Below, in pieces: positions 25,356-35,146 of a DNA stretch of 64,000 nt. The stretch's first letter is position 1, and each line of letters opens with the position of its first letter. A program made the translations under genes and the position numbers. Origin of the DNA: Bradyrhizobium jicamae (GTDB lineage Bacteria; Pseudomonadota; Alphaproteobacteria; Rhizobiales; Xanthobacteraceae); the NCBI RefSeq assembly GCF_018130695.1, contig NZ_JAFCJX010000011.1, positions 1 to 64,000 on the forward strand, written 5' to 3'. The notes beneath the pieces were generated by a model. The model was not told the origin of the DNA and ran no database searches. It saw only the letters and a program-made list of their open reading frames with translations.

Positions 25356-28300
25356 ATGCGTCGGGATTTGACGATCAAGAACGGCAGCATGGCCGGCACT
25401 TCGGATTTCAGGGTGCTCGCTCCGATCAAGAAAGGGTTCGTGCCGTCGCTGGATGCGACCACCTACAAGACACGCGTCAAATACGTGCTGCGGACGCTGA
25501 ATGCCGGCCGCGCCTTTGCGTTCGAATACGAACTTGCCCGCATCCTGTCCGACTCCGTGGAGCGCGTCGGACGCATCCACTCCGTGGGCATCGCCGTGCT
25601 CGAGCCCGAGGACGACCCCGAGGACTATGTGCTGCTCACCGTGACATTCGACGGCGCGTGGGAAGCCTATGTCCGCACCATCTGGCAGAAGGTCGCGCGG
25701 CTGCTCGATCTCATCTTCTGCAACACCGAGGGTTATGTCCTCGGCTATGAGAACACCTATGAAGACTGGGGCAAATGGCTGAAGAGCAGCCAGACCGAAG
25801 CCTACTTCCTCTACGCCGTCCCCGACCTGACCGTCGATGACACCCGCTACCTGCAGATGGAGGAGCGGGTCTACCGGCGCGCCACAGGCGACAATGCCGA
25901 CCTCCTGGTCACGCGGATCAAGATTCCGTCGCCGGAGGAGATCGCGCAGCGCGGCATCTTCGAGGTCGACGGCCTGATCGGCGTCGATCCCACCGATGCC
26001 GGCTACAGCAAGCCGCTCACCGTCGAGATCGCGGGCCGGCCCCCGTTCCGTCATGGTGTCGGCACGCTGGCCGGGCTGTACCGGCTGGCCGACTACTATC
26101 CGCCCGGCACCGACGACGGGAAGATCCTGCACCGTGCCGCCCATGAGCTGCTGCCGGAATTCGTCGCCATGATCAACGACGGCAACAGCTACGCGGAAGG
26201 CATCGGCCGCGCGCGCCGGCGGTTTGACGAGGCCATGCTCTGGTTGATGTCCCCGCCCGACGTCGCGCCGGTGCGGCAAGACCTGCCGCTCGCCTTGCCG
26301 GCCGTGCCGCCGGTGCAGGATCGCGGCAATGTGCAAGGCGGGATTCTGACATCCTATGAGAACACGGATCACGGCTGCCTGCTGTTGCTGCAGTTCACGA
26401 CGCCGGCGGCGCTGGCCGCCTTCCTGAACGCGCTGCAGGTGACGTCGGAAGCCGACGATCTGAAAGAGCGGCAGTTCACCACCAACATCGCGTTCACGGT
26501 CGAGGGCCTGCGCTACGCCGGACTGTCGGATGCCGAGGTGCGCAGCCTGCCGGATGAGTTCGTGCAGGGCATGGAGCGCCGCGCCGGCCTGCTCGGCGAC
26601 GTCCGCTGGAATCATCCGCGGCGATGGCGCCTGCCGGCAAGCAACTGGGCGCTCGGGATCAACGCGCCTGATGTGCGCGAAGACGACCCGGCGCCGCGCA
26701 TCGACATGAGCTCCGTCCACGCCGTCCTTCAGCTCCGCCTGCTGTCCAAGACGCCGCCGGCAACGGAGAAGGCGCGCGCACCGTTGATGGCCGAAATGCA
26801 GCGCCTGGTCGACGTCGATCCCGGCGTCAGGCCACTTTCGATCCAGTGGATGCAGCGTCAGCACGATGCGTCCGGTGCGACGCAGGACCATTTCGGTTTC
26901 GTCGACGGCAATTCGAACCCGGTGCTGCGCAAGGACCAGGCCGGCACGCGCTATCCCAATCAGGTGCATCTCGGCGAGGTCCTGTGCGGCTATCCGAACC
27001 TGGCCGACAAGAAGGCTCCTTTCGGCGACGACACCAATCGCGTTCACATGCTGCTTCGCGACGGCAGCTTCCTGGCGCTGAGGAAACTTCGACAGGATAT
27101 CGAAGCACTCGAGGAAGTGCTCTACCGCAACACGCGACAGGCGGCCGACGCGGCCGCGGCCGGCGCCACCGCACCCGTCCTGCCGCGCGAAACGCTGCTG
27201 GCCAAGATGATGGGACGCTGGCCCACCGGGCACCCGCAGGCGGGTGAGCCGCTGAACCCGGTTCATCCAACCGACAAGCTGCTCAACGACTTCAACTACG
27301 ATTACGACACGCAGGCCAAGCTGTGTCCGTTTCACGCGCACATCAGGCGTGCCAATCCACGCGTGCGGGTCACGCGGGCGGATGGCGGCGTTCGGCCGCC
27401 GCGCATCATCCGGCGCGGCATGTCCTACGGTCCGCCGCTCAAACCCGACGACGGCAGGGATGCCGTGCAACAGGAGCGCGGCCTCGTCTTCATGGCCTAC
27501 AATGCGAGCCTCGGCGAACAGTTCGAGGTGGTGCAGCGCTGGCTCGCCGGCGGCAACAGCTCGGGCTCCTACTCCGGGCAAAGCGACCCCTTCCTCGGCC
27601 TCGCCGAGCCTGGCCGGCTGCGCCATTTCCGTTTCGAGCATGACGGCCAGACGGTTCGCGTGGCGCTCGACGGTTCCGACCGCCTCCACGACGAGCCGCG
27701 CCCGTTCGTGCGCCTGGAATGGGGCGCCTACTTCTTTGCGCCCTCGAAGAAGGCGCTCGCGACCTTGCAGCAATGGGCGGAGGAGCGTTGTCGCAAGCCG
27801 CAGGTGACGTGGAGCGCGGATGCCGGCGAAGAGGAGATCGCGCGGCTGCGTGAGATCGAGCGCCTGCACGGTGACGCCGAGGCGGCGGCCGCATGGAAGA
27901 CGGCGCTCGAAGATCCGGATTCAGCCGCGAACTTCATCAATGCGTCGATCTGGGCTGCGATCCGCGAGCGCCACGGCGGCGTGCTGCGCACGCCGTTCGG
28001 GGTGCTGGTCGCCGACCGGGACATGGTCCATCAGGTCTTTGCCGATCCCGAGCACAGGCTGACGATCACCGGCTACCTGCCCCGCATGCAACGCTCGTTC
28101 GGCATCCTCTATCTCGGCCGCGACGCCGGACAGGAGGACCATGCGTATGAGCGGGAGTCCGAAGTCGGCAATGCCGCCATCATGGCGCTCGACCAGCCGG
28201 CGGCATTCGAGCTGGCGCGGACGACGATCCAGCGCGTACTCGACTGCTTGGTCGAGGAATCGATCGGCTATGCCCGGGACGACGGCGAAGCGAGCTGGAA

Positions 28301-30113
28301 TCTGACGGTCGATGTGCGCGAACTGATCGATCCGCTGTTCATGATCTTCTGTGAAGAGTGGTTCGGCATGAGCGAGCAGGACGGTCTGTTCCGCCGCTCC
28401 GGCTATCGCTGGGACTGGAAGCCGGGCGAGCCCCCCAACTATCCCGGCCATTACCTGTCGCCCTCGCGCTACATCTTCCAGCCGCATCCGAACCAGGAGG
28501 TCGAGGCCGTCGGCGCCGCGCACGGCGCCGCGGTCCGCACCGCCATGATCGAATATCTCAACCGGTTCAAGGCAACGATCACCGCGCCGGTCACACGCGC
28601 CGTCCTCGACTCGCCACGGGCCGTCGGCGACATCCCGTATGTGGCGCGCACCATCGCCGGCGCCATGATGGGCTTCATTCCGACCGTCGACGGCAATTTG
28701 CGCCGCATCCTGAACGAATGGCTGCGCGAAGGAACGCTGTGGTCGTTGCGTGCGCGCTATGCCGGCACGACCGCAAGAGACTACATCGACGCCCTCAACC
28801 GGCTGCGAGACGATTTCATCCCGGCGATGCAGCTGCGCGCGGTACCCGAACTGATATGGCGGACAGCCGTCCTTACACACACGCTGGGAAAGGACGAGCA
28901 CGCGGTCGAGGTCAGGCCGGGCGACATCGTCGTCGCCGGCGCGGTATCTGCCACCCAGCAAAATCTCGCCGAAGGCCGCCAGGATCTCTATCCCGCCTTC
29001 GGCGGCAACCGCAGGGTCCAGGGGCATCCCACGCATTCGTGTCCCGGAGCAAATCCGGCGCTCGCCGTGATGCTGGGCTTCTTCAGCGCGCTGGTGGAAA
29101 CCAAGCTGCCGCTGCGGGCCGGCCCCGGTCCGCTGACGCTGAGCATGGACGGAAGGCTGCCGCCGCAGCCCGGCTCTCCCCTCACCCTTGCCCTGGAGAC
29201 CAGAATGTTGACCGCAAATGATTTCCGTACATTTGATTTCCGTTCATCGACCATTCCGGCGCTCCACGATCCCCACGCCTATCAGATCCAGGACGCCGAC
29301 AGGCTCTTGAGGGCCACCACGACCGAGATCGTCACACTCGGCGATTCCTGGCTGTTCGAATTCCCGCCGGCCTTCTTCCGGCCGAGCCTCTCATCATCGC
29401 TCAAGAAGCTGCGCTACGTAGCCGGTAACGGCCATCACTTCGGCACGTTCGGCGCACGCCTCGAGGAGATGGCGCGTCCCGACAGCCTCGACAAACTGCG
29501 AAATTGTTTCCTCAATCCCGATCCCCTTGCGCCGCCACCGCAGGCACTCGTGATGGGTGGTGGCGGAAATGACATCGTCTATGGCTACTTCGCGCCGGCG
29601 ACCACGCCGCTCTTCAAGATGCTGCTCCAGGCACCGGCTGCCGGCGTCGACCCGCTGATCGAGGACGAGGTCCACGCGTTCATCGACATCAAGATCGCCA
29701 ACTTCTACCGGACCATCCTCGATTGCATCGTCCACGAACTGAAGGATCACACCGACATTCCGATCCTGATCCATGGCTATGATTATGCGATCCCCGACGG
29801 CCGGAGGGATCCGGCGGCCGGCCCGTGGCTGTTTCCGATCTTCAAGGCACGCGGCATCCTCGACCTGTCCGTGTCAACCAAAGTGGTGCGGCGTCTCATC
29901 GACCGGGTCGGCGCGGTGGTGGCGACGGTCGCAGCCGAGTATCCGGGCCGCGTGTTCCCGGTCAAAACCGCCGGCACGCTGGAGCAGGATCCCCGCTTCC
30001 AAGTCGACTACAAGCTGCTGTGGGCCAATGAATTCCACCCGACGGAGGCGGGCTTCGACCTGCTGGCAGAGGTGGTCCGCAAGAAGCTCAAGGACGAGCT
30101 TCACATCGGCTGA
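25356..30113 (+). CDS. four-part fusion: N-terminal domain, DyP peroxidase, cytochrome P450, SGNH hydrolase
   Basis: This 1585-residue protein has no signal peptide. Residues 1-320 are unrecognised, with alpha+beta stretches (IHSVGIAVLEP, YVLLTVTFDG) that recall one half of a DyP barrel. Residues about 325-800 are a DyP-type peroxidase: GFVDG at 514-518, the proximal haem His662 in CPFHAHIRR, and RRGMSYG (Arg686-Arg687) for the distal side. Residues about 850-1290 are a cytochrome P450, with its haem Cys1229 in HSCPGANPA; the I helix reads GFIPT (1106-1110). Residues about 1320-1585 are an SGNH/GDSL hydrolase: GDSW (Ser1331), GGGGND (1401-1406) and EFHPTEAG (His1561). AGGGAG stands seven bases before the ATG. 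The frame is uninterrupted. It could carry out consecutive hydrolysis and oxidation of a lipid-like substrate; that role is inference. Confidence 0.85.
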   Translation: MRRDLTIKNGSMAGTSDFRVLAPIKKGFVPSLDATTYKTRVKYVLRTLNAGRAFAFEYELARILSDSVERVGRIHSVGIAVLEPEDDPEDYVLLTVTFDGAWEAYVRTIWQKVARLLDLIFCNTEGYVLGYENTYEDWGKWLKSSQTEAYFLYAVPDLTVDDTRYLQMEERVYRRATGDNADLLVTRIKIPSPEEIAQRGIFEVDGLIGVDPTDAGYSKPLTVEIAGRPPFRHGVGTLAGLYRLADYYPPGTDDGKILHRAAHELLPEFVAMINDGNSYAEGIGRARRRFDEAMLWLMSPPDVAPVRQDLPLALPAVPPVQDRGNVQGGILTSYENTDHGCLLLLQFTTPAALAAFLNALQVTSEADDLKERQFTTNIAFTVEGLRYAGLSDAEVRSLPDEFVQGMERRAGLLGDVRWNHPRRWRLPASNWALGINAPDVREDDPAPRIDMSSVHAVLQLRLLSKTPPATEKARAPLMAEMQRLVDVDPGVRPLSIQWMQRQHDASGATQDHFGFVDGNSNPVLRKDQAGTRYPNQVHLGEVLCGYPNLADKKAPFGDDTNRVHMLLRDGSFLALRKLRQDIEALEEVLYRNTRQAADAAAAGATAPVLPRETLLAKMMGRWPTGHPQAGEPLNPVHPTDKLLNDFNYDYDTQAKLCPFHAHIRRANPRVRVTRADGGVRPPRIIRRGMSYGPPLKPDDGRDAVQQERGLVFMAYNASLGEQFEVVQRWLAGGNSSGSYSGQSDPFLGLAEPGRLRHFRFEHDGQTVRVALDGSDRLHDEPRPFVRLEWGAYFFAPSKKALATLQQWAEERCRKPQVTWSADAGEEEIARLREIERLHGDAEAAAAWKTALEDPDSAANFINASIWAAIRERHGGVLRTPFGVLVADRDMVHQVFADPEHRLTITGYLPRMQRSFGILYLGRDAGQEDHAYERESEVGNAAIMALDQPAAFELARTTIQRVLDCLVEESIGYARDDGEASWNLTVDVRELIDPLFMIFCEEWFGMSEQDGLFRRSGYRWDWKPGEPPNYPGHYLSPSRYIFQPHPNQEVEAVGAAHGAAVRTAMIEYLNRFKATITAPVTRAVLDSPRAVGDIPYVARTIAGAMMGFIPTVDGNLRRILNEWLREGTLWSLRARYAGTTARDYIDALNRLRDDFIPAMQLRAVPELIWRTAVLTHTLGKDEHAVEVRPGDIVVAGAVSATQQNLAEGRQDLYPAFGGNRRVQGHPTHSCPGANPALAVMLGFFSALVETKLPLRAGPGPLTLSMDGRLPPQPGSPLTLALETRMLTANDFRTFDFRSSTIPALHDPHAYQIQDADRLLRATTTEIVTLGDSWLFEFPPAFFRPSLSSSLKKLRYVAGNGHHFGTFGARLEEMARPDSLDKLRNCFLNPDPLAPPPQALVMGGGGNDIVYGYFAPATTPLFKMLLQAPAAGVDPLIEDEVHAFIDIKIANFYRTILDCIVHELKDHTDIPILIHGYDYAIPDGRRDPAAGPWLFPIFKARGILDLSVSTKVVRRLIDRVGAVVATVAAEYPGRVFPVKTAGTLEQDPRFQVDYKLLWANEFHPTEAGFDLLAEVVRKKLKDELHIG

Positions 30114-33100
30114 CGTGCACCCGTCACCAAGCGGATCGCGTGCTCCGCGTGCCAATGCATGCCGAGCGCGTGCAGTTTCGCGGTGGCTTCCGCTGCGATC
30201 TGCTGGGCCGCCTCACTCTGCCCCTGGTGGGCAAGAAGCTCACCGCGCGCGGCCATGTTCAGGGCGGCGTCGCGCAGCGATCCGCGCCAGCCTGCCGACG
30301 TGTCGGCCCGCTGCAGCCAGCGCTGGCTTCGCCCAAAATCGTGGCGCCGGGCTGCGAGCCTCGCAAGCGAACGGCATGCCATCGCCTCGCCGATCCGCTC
30401 TCCCTCGCGCGCGCGGGCGAGCACATGGGCGGCGTAGCGCCGCGCGGTGTCGACATCGCCCTCGGCCGCCGCCGCCTCGACCAGCCAGCTATACTGAACC
30501 GAGGTGTAGAAGTGGAAGTTTCGCCGTTCCATCCATTGCGCGGCATTCCGCAACTGCTGCAGACCGTCGGCATCGCCGCTCGCCGACCAGCGCGCAAATC
30601 CGGACGCGGCGCGGCAATCCGCCAGCAGCAGCAGGCTGCGGGTATTTTCGGCGACGCGCGCGCCCTCGACGGCGAGGCGCTCCGCTTCCTGCCAGCGGCC
30701 TTGCCAGACCAGCGCGACCGAGATCCAGTTGCGCACCGAATTGACGACCGGATGGGTCGACCCTTCGACCAGAGCCATCGCTTCATTGAAACATTCGTGA
30801 GCGCCGTCGAAATCGCCGCGATCCGCCAGGACGCCGCCCTTGCACGACAGCGCATAGGCCGAGCCGATGGCGATGGCGCCGTGCCGGCGGCTGCGTTGCT
30901 GCTTGGCCGAGATGGCTGCGTCGATCAAGGCGATGGCTTCGTCGTACTGACAGCTGGCGGCGAGAATCTGGCCCAGCGTGGCTTCGATCTGGGCGATCAG
31001 GCGCGGCTCCCCGAGCTTGCGCGCGATTTCCAGCGCCGTCCGTGTGTGTGTCACGCCCTCCCGAAAGCGGCCGAAGCCATAGCACATGTAGCCAAGCCAT
31101 TCGTAGGCACTCGCCATCGCGGCGGTATCGCCGAGCGAGGACGCGATCGAGACCGCCTTCTCGAATACGCTGGTGTCATCGGTCAACGATAGCGGGTCGA
31201 ATATGCTGGCCATGCCCAATTTATTGGCCAGCAGGCACCAGCGCAGCGACTGCTCGCGCGTGCGGTTCTGCACGCGATCCAGCGATTCCATCGCAACCTG
31301 ATACTGGGCGCGGGCACGGTCGAGCGCGAACGCGGCCATCGCCTTGTCGCCGGCACGTTCGGCATAACGGGCCGCGCTTTCCCAATGGCCTGCGCCGCGC
31401 GAATGGTAGGCCAGGGCTTCCAGCGCGTCTTCGCGATCGGCCTGCTCGGATCGTGCCAAAAATGTCGCTTCGATGCGCTTGTGCATGGCCTGACGCTCGT
31501 GCAGGCCGATGGTGTCGTACACCGCGTCCCGCGTGATGCCATGCTTGAAGCGAAGGACACTGCCCGCCGGATCGGCATAGAGAAAATCCGCGTCGGCCAA
31601 TGCCCGCACCGTCGCCGGATCGGGCTCGCTGCCGCAGGCCGAAACCAGCAACCCGTTCGGCACCGTGTTTCCAATGACCGCCGCGGCGCGCACCACGTTC
31701 ATTTCATCCGGCGGCAGCCGCGCCAGCCGCGAGGCGACCAGCGTTGCGATCCATCCTTGCTTGCTGCGCATTTCGAACGATGCAGGATTGTTGGCCGAGA
31801 TGGAATGGCACAGCTCTTCAATGAACAGCGGCACCCCGCCGGCATAGGCGTGAACACGGGCCACCAGGAAGGGATCGGCCTGCGGCACCCAGCGTCGGAC
31901 CGCAAGGTCGGTTTCCGGTCCCTCGAACGGCTGCAGCAGCAGATGCGGCGCGCCGGCAATCCACTCGGTGCCGTCGTCGCGCGGCCGGCTGGCGAGGATG
32001 ACCCGCGGTCCGTTGGGCAATTGCAGGATTGCCTCGAGCAACTGCCGGCTCGCGTCATCGGACCATTGCCAGTCGTCGATCACCAGCACCAACGCATCCT
32101 GCGCGGATACGGCCGTGAAGAATCCAAGCAGGTCACCGACCACGCCATCGACGGTGATCCGGCCGCCGCGCGCATCAGCGCCGGTCGACGCCAGCCCGAT
32201 GATCGCGTTAGCACGCGGACCGAGCTGGGCGACCCATGGCTGCAGCGCGGCACGGGCCGTCTCGTTGGCCTCGGCGACAGATGCGTCCGGCCGTATTCCG
32301 AGGCAGGCGCGCAGCATCTGCAGGAAGGGCTGCAGAACCTCGGCACCGACATAACTCTCGCAGCTGCCCCGCAACAGCTTGAACTGTTCGGTGCCGCACT
32401 GTCGCAAGACTTCTTCCAGAAGGCGCGTCTTGCCGAGCCCGGGACCGCCAACGACGACCGCGCAACGTTGCTTGGCCGGTTTTCCCTCGCCGAGAAAGCC
32501 GGTCAGGAAGTTGAAGATCTCGTCGCGGCCAATGAAGGGCGTCAAGCCGCGGCGGGACGTGGCCTCAAATCGCCGGGTCGCCGTGCTTCGTCTCAGCACC
32601 ACCCGCGCCTGCGGCATTCCGGACGCCGGCCCCGATGTTTGCAGATAGCCGCCGAGCTCGAAGAAATTCGCATGAGGCCCGAGGGCATCAATGCTGGCGA
32701 GGATCTGACCTGGACCGGCGTAGCGCGACAGGTGCGCCGCCGTGTTCACGACATCGCCGATCAGGTCGTACCGGCCTGACTCGATGTCGCCTTCCGCGAG
32801 CAGCAGGGTGCCGGCGTGGATCCCGGAATGCATGCGAAGCGGCATCAGCGCCGGCGACACACCGTCGTGGCGCAACTGTCCGACCCATTGGTGAATATCG
32901 AGTGCGGCTTCTGCGGCACGACGCCCGTCATCCTCGCCCGACCGTGGATAGCCGAACACGGCGAGAGCACCGTCACCTTGCGTCCTGATCACCCGGCCGC
33001 CGTGCTTGGCCACCGCGCGATGCCAGATCTGCCGCAGCTGGCCCAGCAGCTCGGACAGGTCTTCCGACTCCATATCTCTGCCCAGGACGGTGGACCCGAC

Positions 33101-33166
33101 GAGGTCAGAGAAAAGCACCGTCAATCGATGACGTTCGCCTTTCGGGTCACGGACATGTACATTCAT
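30101..33166 (-). CDS. class III nucleotidyl cyclase / AAA ATPase / TPR signalling protein
   Basis: This 1021-residue cytoplasmic protein has an N-terminal class III adenylate/guanylate cyclase domain. Its metal-binding Asp are in LFSDLVGST and TQGDGALAVFG, and GDVVNTAAHLS is the following conserved block. A STAND-like AAA domain comes next, with Walker A GGPGLGKTRLLEE and Walker B VLVIDDWQWSD. About 500 residues of TPR helices complete it. The plan is that of the cyclase-ATPase-TPR regulators common in rhizobia and mycobacteria, but without a C-terminal LuxR helix-turn-helix. The ATG at 33166 is preferred; a TTG at 33202 is also in frame. Its last 13 bases overlap the end of the fusion gene, tail to tail. 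The signal it senses is unknown. Confidence 0.85.
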   Translation of the reverse strand: MNVHVRDPKGERHRLTVLFSDLVGSTVLGRDMESEDLSELLGQLRQIWHRAVAKHGGRVIRTQGDGALAVFGYPRSGEDDGRRAAEAALDIHQWVGQLRHDGVSPALMPLRMHSGIHAGTLLLAEGDIESGRYDLIGDVVNTAAHLSRYAGPGQILASIDALGPHANFFELGGYLQTSGPASGMPQARVVLRRSTATRRFEATSRRGLTPFIGRDEIFNFLTGFLGEGKPAKQRCAVVVGGPGLGKTRLLEEVLRQCGTEQFKLLRGSCESYVGAEVLQPFLQMLRACLGIRPDASVAEANETARAALQPWVAQLGPRANAIIGLASTGADARGGRITVDGVVGDLLGFFTAVSAQDALVLVIDDWQWSDDASRQLLEAILQLPNGPRVILASRPRDDGTEWIAGAPHLLLQPFEGPETDLAVRRWVPQADPFLVARVHAYAGGVPLFIEELCHSISANNPASFEMRSKQGWIATLVASRLARLPPDEMNVVRAAAVIGNTVPNGLLVSACGSEPDPATVRALADADFLYADPAGSVLRFKHGITRDAVYDTIGLHERQAMHKRIEATFLARSEQADREDALEALAYHSRGAGHWESAARYAERAGDKAMAAFALDRARAQYQVAMESLDRVQNRTREQSLRWCLLANKLGMASIFDPLSLTDDTSVFEKAVSIASSLGDTAAMASAYEWLGYMCYGFGRFREGVTHTRTALEIARKLGEPRLIAQIEATLGQILAASCQYDEAIALIDAAISAKQQRSRRHGAIAIGSAYALSCKGGVLADRGDFDGAHECFNEAMALVEGSTHPVVNSVRNWISVALVWQGRWQEAERLAVEGARVAENTRSLLLLADCRAASGFARWSASGDADGLQQLRNAAQWMERRNFHFYTSVQYSWLVEAAAAEGDVDTARRYAAHVLARAREGERIGEAMACRSLARLAARRHDFGRSQRWLQRADTSAGWRGSLRDAALNMAARGELLAHQGQSEAAQQIAAEATAKLHALGMHWHAEHAIRLVTGARQPM

Positions 33167-33535
33167 CGTTGCTGTCGAGGCCAGCTCGTTCCCGAACAGC
33201 AAGCACGGTCCTAACTGGCGCTAGACCGGATGCCGCAAGGGCATCATACACAGCCGTAGAAGCCCGGCTACCCTTCGCGAGCGCAAGGTAAACGGTCGGG
33301 AGGTCGCATCAACCGGAGATGGCACTCCGCGCGGCCGCCTCGAAACAAAATCTAACCCGTTCAAAAACCTGATTCATTTCCCTTGGCGGCACGCCTGCGT
33401 TGTCGCGGCATGCACGGCAATCGGCTACCTTCGGACTATCGAGGGCCAAGCGGACCCCATATGCTCGCACTTGCTTCGCGGGTTTATGACGTCACGTCCC
33501 GGCCACCTCGCCCGCCCCACTCTGGAGACGCCAGC
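33167..33535. other. 370-base divergent intergenic region
   Basis: This lies between the cyclase gene (minus) and the binding-protein gene (plus). I see no gene, RNA or convincing operator. It should contain both promoters. Confidence 0.5.
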
Positions 33536-35146
33536 ATGTTTCACGTTTCGCGCCGAAAGCTTCTCAAGTTTGCCGCGGTCGCACCGGGCGCCGTGGCGCT
33601 GCCGGCGGCCTGGACGTCCGCTGTGGCGGCCGGCAAGAAGACCCTCACCGCCGTGATGCAATCGGACCTTCGCGTCACCGATCCCGGCTTCACGACGGCC
33701 ATCATCACCCGCGACCACGGCTACATGGTTTACGACACGCTGCTCGGCATCGATTCCAGCTTCAAGGTGCGGCCGCAGATGGCCGACTGGACGATCTCCG
33801 ACGACAAGCTGACCTATACCTTCACCCTGCGCGACGGATTGAAATGGCATGACGGCGCACCGGTCGCGGCGGAGGACTGCGTCGCCTCGCTGAAGCGCTG
33901 GGGTGGAAGCGTCGACGGCATGGCGCGCAAGCTGATGGACTTCACGGCGAGCATCGAAGCCGCTGACAGCAAGACGATCGTGCTCAAGCTGAAGGAACCC
34001 TATGGCCTCGTGCTGGAGACGATCGCCAAACCATCGTCGATCGTCGCCTTCATGATGCCGAAGCGGCTGGCCGAGACCCCGGTCAGCAAGCAGATCCCGG
34101 AGCAGATCGGCTCCGGCCCGTTCAGGTTCGTAGCCAGCGAATTCCAGCCCGGGGTGAAGGTCGTCTACGAGAAGAACACCGACTACGTCCCGCGCAAGGA
34201 GCCGGCCGAATGGACCTCGGGCGGCAAGGTGGCCAGGGTCGATCGCGTCGAATGGATCACGATGCCGGACGCGCAGACCGCCCTCAACGCGCTGCAGTCA
34301 GGCGATGTCGATTTCGTCGAGACGCCGCCGTTCGACTTCCTGCCCGCGCTCGAGTCCAATCCTGACATCAACGTGTCGATCCTGAACAAGTTCGGCTTCC
34401 AGTCGTTCGGCCGGATGAACTTCCTGCATCCGCCGTTTGACAATGTGAAGATCCGCCGCGCCGCGATGCTGGCGATCAACCAGAAGGACGTGCTCGACGC
34501 CCAGATCGGCAATCCCAAATACTACAAGCTCTGCGGCGCCTTCTTCATCTGCGACACGCCGCTCGCCAGCGACGAGGGCGGCGAGACCCTGATCAAGGGC
34601 AATAATCTGGCAGCGGCCAAGAAGGCGCTCGCCGAGTCCGGCTATGACGGCACGCCCGTCGTGATCCTGGCGCCGACCGATCAGATCCTGCTGAAGGCGC
34701 AGCCGGTCGTGGTCGCGCAGCTGCTGCGCGACGCCGGCTTCAAGGTCGATCTGCAGGCGATGGACTGGCAGACCGTGGTCACCCGCCGCACGATCCAGAA
34801 GCCGCCGAAGGAAGGCGGCTGGAACATGTTCTTTACCTATCAGGGCGCCGCCGACGCGATGAACCCGCTGGTCAACGGCGCAATCGTCGGCAAGGGCAAG
34901 GACGGCGGCTGGTTCGGCTGGTCCGAGGATCCCAAGCTCGAGGCGCTGCGCGACGCCTACGCCCGCGCGACGTCACCCGAGGAGCAGAAGAAGATCGCCC
35001 TCGACGTGCAGAAGGAAGCCTACGACCAGGTGATCTACGTCCCGCTTGGTCAATTCCAGGCACCGAGCGCCTGGCGCAAGTCGCTCTCCGGCGTGATCGA
35101 CGGCCCGGCGACGCCGATGTTCTGGAATGTCGACAAGAAGGAGTGA
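33536..35146 (+). CDS. ABC transporter substrate-binding protein, family 5 (peptide/nickel type)
   Basis: This 536-residue protein has a Tat-type leader (SRRKLLKF, then a hydrophobic stretch ending SAVAAG). The extracellular solute-binding family 5 fold follows (YDTLLGID, WTISDDKLTYTFTLRDGLKWHDGAPV, RRAAMLAINQKDVLD). It would capture a short peptide or similar solute in the periplasm. No permease or ATPase gene lies beside it, so it is an orphan that must use a distant transporter. GGAG at about 33524 serves the ATG at 33536; the long upstream open frame is not needed. Confidence 0.87.
   Translation: MFHVSRRKLLKFAAVAPGAVALPAAWTSAVAAGKKTLTAVMQSDLRVTDPGFTTAIITRDHGYMVYDTLLGIDSSFKVRPQMADWTISDDKLTYTFTLRDGLKWHDGAPVAAEDCVASLKRWGGSVDGMARKLMDFTASIEAADSKTIVLKLKEPYGLVLETIAKPSSIVAFMMPKRLAETPVSKQIPEQIGSGPFRFVASEFQPGVKVVYEKNTDYVPRKEPAEWTSGGKVARVDRVEWITMPDAQTALNALQSGDVDFVETPPFDFLPALESNPDINVSILNKFGFQSFGRMNFLHPPFDNVKIRRAAMLAINQKDVLDAQIGNPKYYKLCGAFFICDTPLASDEGGETLIKGNNLAAAKKALAESGYDGTPVVILAPTDQILLKAQPVVVAQLLRDAGFKVDLQAMDWQTVVTRRTIQKPPKEGGWNMFFTYQGAADAMNPLVNGAIVGKGKDGGWFGWSEDPKLEALRDAYARATSPEEQKKIALDVQKEAYDQVIYVPLGQFQAPSAWRKSLSGVIDGPATPMFWNVDKKE

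Noticed and set aside
25008-27869. 953-codon minus-strand frame opposite the fusion enzyme
   Set aside because: Antisense to the DyP region with no recognisable domain; the plus-strand frame carries all expected motifs.
28650-28760. Idea that the P450 part is inactive debris
   Set aside because: The haem-Cys region and the surrounding helices are intact and the frame is open to the end of the gene, so a changed mechanism is more likely than decay.
33383-33535. N-terminal extension of the binding-protein gene
   Set aside because: A Tat-type leader begins at 33536 with a ribosome site; the extension would bury it.
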